Shown here: piece by piece, positions 54,951-64,000 of the stretch | Layout of the letters: each line of letters starts with the position of its first letter | How positions within the stretch are numbered: the stretch's first letter is position 1 | Source of the DNA: Nitrospira sp. | GTDB lineage: Bacteria > Nitrospirota > Nitrospiria > Nitrospirales > Nitrospiraceae | DNA length: 64,000 nucleotides | Assembly (NCBI GenBank): GCA_009594995.1 | Contig: VOPR01000004.1 | Span: 1-64,000, forward strand | Direction: 5' to 3' | Notes under the pieces: model-generated | The model's database searches: none | Told to the model about the DNA's origin: nothing | Seen by the model: only the letters and a program-made list of their open reading frames with translations | Position numbers and translations under genes: made by a program

Positions 54951-57521
54951 ATGAAGCGCATCACCCTCGCCCTGCCGGCCCCCTACGTAGGTCTTCGCCC
55001 GTTCGGCGAACGCGACGCCGTGCTGTTCTTCGGGCGCGACCAGCACGTTCGGGAGCTGCTGGGCAAGCTTGAAGGCCAGCAGCGCTTCATCGCCGTGCTC
55101 GGCGCTTCGGGAACCGGCAAGTCGTCGCTCGTGCGGGCCGGCGTGGTTCCGGCGCTGCAGCGCGGCGCGCTTGCTTCAGCCGGGCATAGCTGGAACGTAT
55201 GCATCTTCAAGCCTGGCGATGCCCCACTCGCCAATCTGGCTCACGCGCTGACCGAGCATCCAGGCTGGATGGACAGCAATGATCGTGCCGACGCCGAGGC
55301 GTCGTTGAGCGCCTCGCTGGCCACGAGTCCGCTGGCGCTGACCGATCTGTACAGGCAGAAGATCGCCGCGTTCGACGGCCAAGCGCTGCTGCTGGTCGTG
55401 GACCAATTCGAGGAAATTTTTCGTTATCGGCAGAGGAATATCGACGAGGCCGAGGCGTTCATCAACCTGTTGTTGCGCTCTGCTTCTGAGGATGTCCCGA
55501 TCTATGTCGTAATCACCATGCGGTCCGATTTTTTGGGTAAATTGGTGGCCTTCTTCGGATTGCCCGAGGCGGTCAACCACGGCATCTATCTCACGCCGCG
55601 ACTGGGGCCGGGCCAGCTCAAATCAGTCATTGCCTCGCCGCTGGCGCTGGTCGGCGGCGAGATCGATCCGGTGCTGGTGAGCAAGTTGGTCAACACCTTA
55701 GAGGGCGAGGACGAACTGCCGATCATGCAGCATGCGTTGCTGCGCATGTGGAACCGGGCCTGCGAGGCCGGGCGAGCCCGTATCGAGCAAGAGGATTTCG
55801 AGGCGGTCTGCGCTCCACAGGAGGGAGCGGCAGGGATCGACGGCGCTTGGCGCGTACCAGAAGGCCAGCCGAGGTTGTCCAATGCGGTCGACAACCACGC
55901 CTCCGAGATCTTCGAGGCCCTTCCCTCGCAGGGCCGGTCCACTGCGCGCCGGTTGTTCCTCGCGCTGGTTGAGCGCCGCGACGGCCGCGACGTGCGGCGA
56001 CCGCAGACGTTGAAGCAACTCGTCGAGGAGGTCGGCGAGCCCGAGCGAAACAATTTGCTCGCGGTGATCGATGCCTTTCGGGCCATGCACGTCGGCTTTT
56101 TACTCCCTCCGGCTGGAGGGCCGCTTGTGGATGCCACGTTAATCGATATCAGTCACGAAAGCCTGTTCCGCCAGTGGCACCTGCTCAAATGGTGGCTGAG
56201 CGAAGAGGAGCTGGACGCGGCCGAATTGAAGGAATGGCAACAACGCGCAGCCAGGCAGAAGGAGGGCGGCGGCTGGCTAGATAAATACGATTGCGCACGC
56301 GCCCATCGCTGGCGTGCACGGGTCAAAGAGCGCACCCAGCCGGCCGTATGGGCGACACGCTATGGCGGGCCTGTGACCTATGCCCAGGTGGACGAGTACA
56401 TCAATGGCAGCGTGGAGCGTGTGAAGCAGGCCCAAGAGGAACAGGAACGCTTGGAGCGTGAGGCTAGGGACGCAGAAACTCGTCGGCTGGAGCTCGAGGC
56501 GAGGGTGCAGCGAGAAGCAGCCGAGCGAGCCAAAGCCGAGCAACGCCTAGCCGAGGCAGAGAAGCAGCAAGCCGAGGAAGAGAAGCGGCTTGCCGAGATC
56601 GAGAAGCAAGAAGCACAGGCGAACGCTGCGAGCAGCCATAGGAAAACGCTCATCGCACGAGTGGGTATGGCCGTGGCAGGGCTGTGCGTTGTGATCGCGC
56701 TCGCGGCAGCCTGGTCAGCCTATCAGGCAAAGATTCGCGCCCAGGACATGGCGCTTGATGCCCTCTCTGGCGAACTCGCGGCGAAAGCTGAAAACCTGTA
56801 TGTCATTAATCCTGATCAGAGCACCTTGCTTGCGCTGAAAGCGTGGCAGATCCGTCCGATCGGCAAAGCCCAAGCGCTCATCCGCGCAGCGCTAGGTGAC
56901 TACTCGGCCCAAACTGTCCTGCGCGGGCATGAGGGGCCGGTCTGGAGTGCGCAGTTTGCGGCTGATGGCAAGACTGTGGTGACGGCGGGCCAGGATGAGA
57001 CCGCGCGGCTGTGGGACGTGGCGAGCGGGAAGGAATTGCAGGTTCTGCGTGGGCATAAGGGCAGGGTGACCAGCGCGCAGTTTGCGGCTGACGGCAAGAC
57101 CGTGGTGACGGCGGGCCTGGATGGGACCGCGCGGCTGTGGGACGTGGCGAGCGGGAAGGAATTGCAGGTTCTGCGTGGGCATGAGGGCAGGGTGACCAGT
57201 GCGCAGTTTACGGCCGACGGCAAGACGGTGGTGATGGCGGGCTGGGATGGGACCGCGCGGCTGTGGGACGTGGCGAGCGGGAAGGAATTGCAGGTCCTGC
57301 GTGGGCATAAGGGCGGGGTGACCAGTGCGCAGTTTGCGGCCGACGGCAAGACGGTGGTGACGGCGGGCGAGGATGGGACCGCGCGGCTGTGGGATTGCCG
57401 GATGTGCCGCCCGCTTGATGAGATGATAGTAGAGGTGAAGAAGACTATTAGGCGCGACCTGACCGCCGACGAGGAAATTCAGTTCGGTTCCTATGACGCG
57501 ATATTGGCGACGAAGAACTAG
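54951..57521 (+). CDS. nSTAND NTPase with coiled coil, membrane segment and four WD40 repeats
   Basis: 856 residues. The N-terminus PYVGLRPFGERDAVLFFGRD is the nSTAND1 signature. Walker A is GASGTGKSS (51-58); Walker B is LLLVVDQFEEIF (about 145-157). A winged-helix-like region precedes a coiled coil (about 485-560, RLAEAEKQQAEEEKRLAE) and one membrane span (566-591). Residues 656-823 are four WD40 repeats of exactly 42 residues, nearly identical. The C-terminus WDCRMCRPLDEMIVEV matches the usual end of this family, so the propeller has four blades where seven are normal. It should oligomerise upon ATP binding when the WD40 sensor meets its trigger. Cotranscribed with the triple TIR gene. Confidence 0.88.
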   Translation: MKRITLALPAPYVGLRPFGERDAVLFFGRDQHVRELLGKLEGQQRFIAVLGASGTGKSSLVRAGVVPALQRGALASAGHSWNVCIFKPGDAPLANLAHALTEHPGWMDSNDRADAEASLSASLATSPLALTDLYRQKIAAFDGQALLLVVDQFEEIFRYRQRNIDEAEAFINLLLRSASEDVPIYVVITMRSDFLGKLVAFFGLPEAVNHGIYLTPRLGPGQLKSVIASPLALVGGEIDPVLVSKLVNTLEGEDELPIMQHALLRMWNRACEAGRARIEQEDFEAVCAPQEGAAGIDGAWRVPEGQPRLSNAVDNHASEIFEALPSQGRSTARRLFLALVERRDGRDVRRPQTLKQLVEEVGEPERNNLLAVIDAFRAMHVGFLLPPAGGPLVDATLIDISHESLFRQWHLLKWWLSEEELDAAELKEWQQRAARQKEGGGWLDKYDCARAHRWRARVKERTQPAVWATRYGGPVTYAQVDEYINGSVERVKQAQEEQERLEREARDAETRRLELEARVQREAAERAKAEQRLAEAEKQQAEEEKRLAEIEKQEAQANAASSHRKTLIARVGMAVAGLCVVIALAAAWSAYQAKIRAQDMALDALSGELAAKAENLYVINPDQSTLLALKAWQIRPIGKAQALIRAALGDYSAQTVLRGHEGPVWSAQFAADGKTVVTAGQDETARLWDVASGKELQVLRGHKGRVTSAQFAADGKTVVTAGLDGTARLWDVASGKELQVLRGHEGRVTSAQFTADGKTVVMAGWDGTARLWDVASGKELQVLRGHKGGVTSAQFAADGKTVVTAGEDGTARLWDCRMCRPLDEMIVEVKKTIRRDLTADEEIQFGSYDAILATKN
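56916..57419 (+). repeat. Four tandem 126-bp repeats encoding WD40 units
   Basis: Units start at 56916, 57042, 57168 and 57294, each exactly 126 bases. They differ at only a few positions per unit: for example GGTCTG/GGGTGACCAG after the first His codon, and the codon before the conserved Asp. The near-identity at DNA level suggests recent duplication or gene conversion. Confidence 0.9.
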
Positions 57522-57672
57522 GCTCAGTGGCCCGTTCATCCCCGTCATTCTCGCTGACCACCTTGAGGTTCTTATCAGAAACCCGGGTGAGTCGTCTCCT
57601 CCCAATGCTGGTTCCACCTGTAAAGTCTTGCGTGAAGCCCAATCTGGCCTGTTATGTCACTGAGAGGAACTG

Positions 57673-58023
57673 ATGGATTTGGAGAATAAGTCTGACGCAG
57701 AAATTCTGGCGATTGCTGACCCGATCATGGACAACCTGATGGAGGCGTCGACGGCCATTGACCATGCCCGTCATGTCCGGGACTTTACGGACCGGCTGAA
57801 GGCGATTGTGACGAAAGATTATCTCGAACGGGTGTGCCGTCAGTATCAGGCCGAAAAGGGTACGTTTGGCGACCGGAAGGTAATCGCCGTCTTCCGTCGT
57901 CCCGGTTCTATCGCCATTGTGTGGAAACAACAATTTGCCGGCTCGCCGGGCGACTATGTTGCCGAAATGGTCCTGGTGCAGCAGGGCTCCCGCTACCTCG
58001 TCGATCACGTGTTTGTGTTGTGA
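57673..58023 (+). CDS. Small conserved-looking protein of unknown function
   Basis: 116 residues; GAGAGGAACTG precedes the ATG. No signal peptide or membrane span. A helical N-terminal half (EILAIADPIMDNLMEAS, HVRDFTDRLKAIVTKDYLE) is followed by beta strands (VIAVFRRPGSIAIVWKQQF, AEMVLVQQGSRYLVDHVFV). It could be a small cytoplasmic domain of the NTF2/cystatin type, but I cannot assign it. It follows the nSTAND gene by 151 bp, so a link to the conflict system is possible but unsupported. Confidence 0.55.
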   Translation: MDLENKSDAEILAIADPIMDNLMEASTAIDHARHVRDFTDRLKAIVTKDYLERVCRQYQAEKGTFGDRKVIAVFRRPGSIAIVWKQQFAGSPGDYVAEMVLVQQGSRYLVDHVFVL

Positions 58024-58267
58024 CCTGCCGAATCCTTGGGGCCGACGCACGAACCATTGTGTGTGTTGACCTTATCTGTTTTTCTTTCCGCCACGCCAGG
58101 AATGGACCTGCTGCTGTAATTCCAGAACAGGTGCAGTAGTCACCATTCTCGGTGTGCTTCCTCCTGATTGCCTGCATTGACAGCCCTGTCTTGTGTCTCC
58201 AGAATCCCGTCAGATCGAGATGGCTTCAAATGTATCCACATGGTTGGTGATTGAAGGTTAAAAGGTG

Positions 58268-58825
58268 ATGTCATGGTTCCAGGGAAACGAAGGGTATGCG
58301 CTCAAGTCGGGCGAAGGCGCCTCGATTGAGTTTCGCGGGACGAAGATGACCGTCAAACTGTCCGGTGCCGCGTCGGAGGAGTCCTATTCGCTGATTGAAA
58401 TGGTTCATCCATCAGGAGTGGGCCCGGCGTTGCATATCCATCCGACCGGCGCCGAGGCCTTTTATGTGCTGGAAGGCCACTACACCATTCATTGCGGCGA
58501 ACAGCAGTACGAGGCGGCAGCAGGCGACTTCGTCTACGTTCCGAAAGGCCTGCCGCATCTCTATCAGTCCGGCGTGAACGGAGGGAAGGTGCTGGTGTTG
58601 TCGCCCGATCATGGGGGCAGTGACCGGGTGTGCGACGTTACCGTCTCGGTGTTCCCGCCTAGTCTGTTTTATTCCCTTGATCACAGGAGAGCGAGGGACT
58701 CACGCGGCCTGCGTCCCATTTCCAAAACATACAGAAGTCGGTGCGGTGCGGTTCGTGAAAGATATCCCGGTAGCAGACGGTCCCATGAAAATAGAGCGCC
58801 GACTTGGCCGTCTGGATGGCCGTAA
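58268..58825 (+). CDS. Cupin-domain protein with abnormal C-terminal tail
   Basis: 185 residues from the ATG at 58268; a GTG immediately before it is also in frame. Both cupin motifs are present: GPALHIHPTGAEAFYVLEG (metal-ligand His, His, Glu) and GDFVYVPKGLPHLY. The fold ends around VLVLSPD (residue 118). After that the sequence turns into an Arg-rich stretch (DHRRARDSRGLRP...) that is antisense to the convergent gene at 58659-59306. The natural end is probably lost through an indel or rearrangement near 58620-58660. Enzyme or binding role unknown. Confidence 0.65.
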   Translation: MSWFQGNEGYALKSGEGASIEFRGTKMTVKLSGAASEESYSLIEMVHPSGVGPALHIHPTGAEAFYVLEGHYTIHCGEQQYEAAAGDFVYVPKGLPHLYQSGVNGGKVLVLSPDHGGSDRVCDVTVSVFPPSLFYSLDHRRARDSRGLRPISKTYRSRCGAVRERYPGSRRSHENRAPTWPSGWP

Positions 58826-59306
58826 TCTCTTCGGCCGTGAACGGCGTCTCGCGGATGGTCTCCTGTCGCGGGACCTTGCCCAGGAACCATCTGCGCTTGT
58901 CCGGCTGAGAATCGTTGGGTGGGCAGGTGACTCGCTCAAATTGTTTGATCAGCGGGTAGTCGGCAACGGTGATGAAGGACTGGATGGTATCGTTGTATGC
59001 GGGGGTCCGCCCGGTGTTGCGGATCGTTTCCCGGACCCGAGGCGACACGCCTTCTTTCAATGCCGCTGGCCCCTGCGCGCGGACGTCGACGTAGGCACGG
59101 AGTTCGAGCCTGGCTTCTTGCTGCGAGATGTATTCCTGCCACGTTGGATAACCCACGAATGCGCCGATCACCGCAGCGATGACCACACATCCGAAGACGG
59201 CGAGCCTGATGCGAAAGCTGCGCTCGTCGGCAGCGGTAGCATTCGTTGATGGCCCAGGTACGAGAATGTCAGGGGAGGAAGGGCTGGTCGGTTGATCGGC
59301 ATCCAT
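58659..59306 (-). CDS. Single-span membrane protein of unknown function
   Basis: 215 residues from the ATG at 59306 (AAGGAGGTTGCGC upstream); an in-frame TTG two codons earlier is not used. A polar Ser/Pro/Thr start (1-30) is followed by one membrane span (about 36-55, LAVFGCVVIAAVIGAFVGY). The outer domain has AYVDVRAQGPAALKEG and RNTGRTPAYNDTIQSFITVA, a pattern seen in proteins carrying a small beta domain after a helix. Cysteines at TCPPND, GTVCYRD, DFCMFW and LSCDQG may pair. Its end overlaps the cupin tail by 167 bases on the opposite strand. Confidence 0.6.
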   Translation of the reverse strand: MDADQPTSPSSPDILVPGPSTNATAADERSFRIRLAVFGCVVIAAVIGAFVGYPTWQEYISQQEARLELRAYVDVRAQGPAALKEGVSPRVRETIRNTGRTPAYNDTIQSFITVADYPLIKQFERVTCPPNDSQPDKRRWFLGKVPRQETIRETPFTAEEITAIQTAKSALYFHGTVCYRDIFHEPHRTDFCMFWKWDAGRVSPSLSCDQGNKTD

Positions 59307-59372
59307 GCGCAACCTCCTTGTTTCAGGGTTGCAGCCTAGCGGTTCCGGGAAGCGGGATCAAGAACGGAATAA

Positions 59373-61580
<2,208 letters not shown>

Positions 61581-61595
61581 GAAGCATTCCTTCCT

Positions 61596-62150
61596 TCACC
61601 GGCTTCCGCCCTTGAAGAACTCATCCCGCAACATGCCGTACAACTCCACGTCGATGCGTCGCCCGAAACGAAGATAGTGCTCGCGCAGGCGGCCTTCGTG
61701 CGTCATGCCTACTTTCTGCAGCACTCGTCCCGACGCTGGATTGGTATGGAAATGCGGAGCGTAGATGCGATGCAACTTCAGGCTGAGGAAGCCGTAGTCC
61801 ACTAGGGCCGTGACGGCTTCTGTGCCATAGCCCTGGTTCCAATAGGCACTGCCGAGCCAATAACTCAACCGTCCCTGTTCGTGTTCGGCAACGATTTCCA
61901 GCCCGATGGAGCCAATGACCTCTCCGCTCTTTGCCAGCGAAATGGCAAAGGTCACCCCCATTCCCGCCGCCTGATTTTTCAAACGTTCCGTGATCCAGTC
62001 GTGGGCCGCCTGCCGATCCATTGGATGGGGGAGAAAGGTGCCGGCGGCCACGTCTTTTGATCCGGCCAGACGGTGTACGACCTCTGCGTCGGTGACCTCA
62101 AATTGCCGCAGAACGAGCCGGCCGGTGTTGAGTGTCGGAAGGATATTCAT
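61596..62150 (-). CDS. GNAT-family N-acetyltransferase (RimJ/RimL type)
   Basis: 184 residues. The N-terminus has LNTGRLVLRQFEVTDAEVVHRL, typical of RimJ/RimL-like GNAT enzymes. The acetyl-CoA loop is YWLGSAYWNQGYGTEAVTAL, and strand beta5 plus helix is LHRIYAPHFHTNPASGRVLQ with KVGMTHEGRLREH. It transfers acetyl from acetyl-CoA to an amine, often the N-terminus of a ribosomal protein or an antibiotic. It stands alone near the barrel gene. Confidence 0.9.
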   Translation of the reverse strand: MNILPTLNTGRLVLRQFEVTDAEVVHRLAGSKDVAAGTFLPHPMDRQAAHDWITERLKNQAAGMGVTFAISLAKSGEVIGSIGLEIVAEHEQGRLSYWLGSAYWNQGYGTEAVTALVDYGFLSLKLHRIYAPHFHTNPASGRVLQKVGMTHEGRLREHYLRFGRRIDVELYGMLRDEFFKGGSR

Positions 62151-62293
62151 CAGTGGATCTCACCATACTGCGTTGGCGTGACACAACTAGGAAGATGGCG
62201 AGGGCATGATGTCGCGCTGCTTTCCTTCGGATTCTTGACGCTTCCTCGATTCGCGCGTAGGGTTTCCTTTGGCATTTTACCTAAGGAGATTCA

Positions 62294-62500
62294 ATGGACG
62301 TGGCGCAGGTCTTGATCGCGATTGTGGGGATGTCGGCGTCGGTGACGACGTACTGCCTCATGCGATTTCCCCACATGCGCCGCGACCGGTTCAAGCCATA
62401 CGGCGCATTTTCTGTCCTGGTCTCCTGCCTCGGGGCCTTGGCCGTGTTGTGCCTCTGCCTGCTGGTACTCATTGCCCACAATGCTTGGCAGGGTCGGTAA
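62294..62500 (+). CDS. Small two-span membrane protein
   Basis: 68 residues; CTAAGGAGATTCA precedes the ATG, a good ribosome binding site. Two hydrophobic segments (about 4-22, AQVLIAIVGMSASVTTYCL, and 39-62, FSVLVSCLGALAVLCLCLLVLI) flank a basic loop (PHMRRDRFKPYG), which by the positive-inside rule should face the cytoplasm. Function unknown. Confidence 0.65.
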   Translation: MDVAQVLIAIVGMSASVTTYCLMRFPHMRRDRFKPYGAFSVLVSCLGALAVLCLCLLVLIAHNAWQGR

Positions 62501-62691
62501 CAAACGGCCTGGTCCGCATCTATGAGCTGTAACGGCCGATGAGCGAGGCGAATCGATCCAGTCATCAGACCTGCCTGACCTTCTCCTCTCCGTTGACGTG
62601 CAGCTCCTGCTTGCCTACAATCCCCATCCGGTTTGCCCATCGCTGATAACGGGCATTCTCAGCTCTGGTCTCTGGCGCCGGTGAGATCGAA

Positions 62692-64000
62692 ATGAACCTG
62701 CCTGTCCTGCTAGTCGGTCTGGCGATCGCGCTCAGTCTGAGCTGCAGCGGGACCGCAAAGAATTTCCCGTCATTGAATCCGCCTGAGTACGATCCCAACA
62801 AGGTCTATTCGAAACCCGCCGACTCGTCTCAGGAATCGCGCACGGCCGGTCACGTTCAGTCGGTTCGACCTGTGCCGGCACAACCTGCCGTCCCACCAAG
62901 TGCCGCTACCAATCCAGTCAGGTCGCTCCCTTCCGTTGCCTCGAGCCGCCCCGCCGAGTTGACCAAACGTATTCTGGCCGGAGGGCCGGATGGGAAGAAC
63001 GCGCTGCTTGAAGCGGTGACTGCGGCCGGCTTCGGTGTGCTCGATTCGAGACAACGTCTGATCATTCGAGCTCCGCACAAGCCTGAAATGGGGATGCCGC
63101 TTGAAAACTGGGAGGCCACACTCCTGGCACGGTCGGTGGCCGAGCGGGTGACGGTTCCCTACACCGAATTCGAATCTGATGTGTTGCTGGCCGCGGGTGA
63201 CGAGCAGACCGGCCGCTTGTTGCTGAACATGTTGCTGACCGACATTCGAACTGGTGCGGCCGACGCGTCTCCGACGGCGCGCATGTGGGCCGATTTGATT
63301 GTCGAACTGGGCCGGCAGTCCGCGAACCCGTACGACCTTCTGACCGTGACGGATCTCAGTGGCATTCACCTCAATGGGCTGCAACAGGTCCTGATGCTCA
63401 AGCATCTTGCTGCCGGGTTCATAGCGCTGGGGATTCACCAAGCCTCCACGCCGTCGATGAGCCGGTTGACCTTTCCGAGCTCCGAGATGGTTTCCCCGCT
63501 TCGTCTGGTCACTGATACGGGTAGGTTTGCTCGACGGGTATCAAGTTTCAAACCAGGGGATCCCTGCGGCTTCGGCACGGATGAGGGCATTGCCACGTCG
63601 GAGGCAGCCAGCTTCTGGGGGCTGGGCGTCAAAACAGCCTTCGGGCCGCTGAGGCAAGCGGCGGAACAAGCGGCGCTCGCCGATCTTTATAGGCGGTTGG
63701 CCGAAACGGTCGAATCGCAGGCCACCGATGCCTTCGTCCAACGAATGAAGGCGCTACAGGAGATCGGGTATTCGAAAGCGGAGACCGCCGACCTAAACAA
63801 ACTCATGAAGCGGTTCTCGACAGCCCACACGATTGCGACGGCGCTGTTGTCCCTGGCTGAAATGGTCGCCGTGATGCAGGCGGTGAAGATCGATATCGAT
63901 CTGGCGTCACCCCCGCCGCTCGTCAGGACGAAAACCAGCGCACCGGGCGAACATGGCGACCTGACGGCGCATCTGTCATTCGATCCGGGCGATCTCGATG
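62692..64000 (+). CDS. Lipoprotein of unknown function (3' end outside window)
   Basis: The frame is open from the ATG at 62692 to the last base, at least 436 codons. The signal peptide ends in LALSLSCSG, a lipobox. A Pro/Ser linker (about 30-85) is followed by a helical domain (ELTKRILAGGPDGKNALLEA, AGFGVLDSRQRLIIRAPHKP, LLLNMLLTDIRTG). Low-complexity features are absent later on. GGTGAGATCGAA is the likely ribosome binding site. No family recognised; a large periplasm-facing outer-membrane lipoprotein is likely. Confidence 0.7.
   Translation, partial: MNLPVLLVGLAIALSLSCSGTAKNFPSLNPPEYDPNKVYSKPADSSQESRTAGHVQSVRPVPAQPAVPPSAATNPVRSLPSVASSRPAELTKRILAGGPDGKNALLEAVTAAGFGVLDSRQRLIIRAPHKPEMGMPLENWEATLLARSVAERVTVPYTEFESDVLLAAGDEQTGRLLLNMLLTDIRTGAADASPTARMWADLIVELGRQSANPYDLLTVTDLSGIHLNGLQQVLMLKHLAAGFIALGIHQASTPSMSRLTFPSSEMVSPLRLVTDTGRFARRVSSFKPGDPCGFGTDEGIATSEAASFWGLGVKTAFGPLRQAAEQAALADLYRRLAETVESQATDAFVQRMKALQEIGYSKAETADLNKLMKRFSTAHTIATALLSLAEMVAVMQAVKIDIDLASPPPLVRTKTSAPGEHGDLTAHLSFDPGDLD

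Noticed and set aside
56892..57617. 241-codon minus-strand frame with regular repeats
   Set aside because: The repeats simply mirror the 126-bp WD40 repeats on the opposite strand.

Overview
The window looks like chromosome of a high-GC, Gram-negative environmental bacterium. Signal peptides, lipoboxes, apolipoprotein N-acyltransferase, an outer-membrane barrel and DsbA-like chemistry all indicate two membranes. A phosphoketolase-acetate kinase pair, caspase-like proteins and many secreted proteins without known relatives would fit Nitrospira (Nitrospirota). That assignment is inference; no rRNA or housekeeping marker is present to settle it.

Layout. 0-7 kb: the end of a cupredoxin-like gene, then an ECF sigma factor / zinc-finger anti-sigma factor / caspase-like protease operon on the minus strand, and two exported proteins on the plus strand, one with a long Q/G/Y-rich segment. 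7-23.2 kb: an almost unbroken minus-strand run of about 14 exported proteins. They include a PAN/Apple-like lipoprotein, a fascin-like beta-trefoil lipoprotein, Cys-rich proteins, a DsbA-like oxidoreductase and four tandem paralogues sharing a Cys...DPW...Cys module. Apolipoprotein N-acyltransferase, a FecR-domain protein and a YVTN beta-propeller lipoprotein follow. Several of these proteins carry the same short motif (QERGV / RRGV-D/E-G), and one of the four paralogues has an in-frame TGA. 23.2-26.3 kb: a large WD40-SH3-caspase protein. 27-32.5 kb: acetate kinase, phosphoketolase, a HAD hydrolase and an aldo/keto reductase. 32.5-36.5 kb: envelope proteins (DUF3943, lysozyme-like, DUF4124-like).

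36.9-57.5 kb is a visibly different, partly AT-richer accessory region packed with biological-conflict (immunity or cell-suicide) domains. In order: a TIR-like domain fused to an EgtD-like methyltransferase; a TIR/deoxyribosyltransferase-like + TPR + SLOG-like protein; a patatin phospholipase; a TIR protein translationally coupled to a pYEATS-TIR protein; a membrane protein with two lipoproteins and a 59-residue ORF; a divergent CHAT-like protein; a 1,896-residue protein with two alpha/beta-hydrolase domains and a CHAT protease; and a triple TIR-like protein next to an nSTAND NTPase with a membrane segment and four near-identical WD40 repeats. The proposed working model (inference) is a sensor-effector island in which NTPase, WD40, TPR and SLOG modules sense a threat and TIR, patatin, lipase and CHAT modules destroy NAD+, membranes or proteins.

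57.6-64 kb returns to ordinary genes: a small conserved protein, a cupin with an abnormal tail, a one-span membrane protein, an FAD amine oxidase, an outer-membrane barrel, a GNAT acetyltransferase, a two-span small protein and a lipoprotein that runs off the end of the window. No tRNA, rRNA, CRISPR array, transposase or integrase was recognised.
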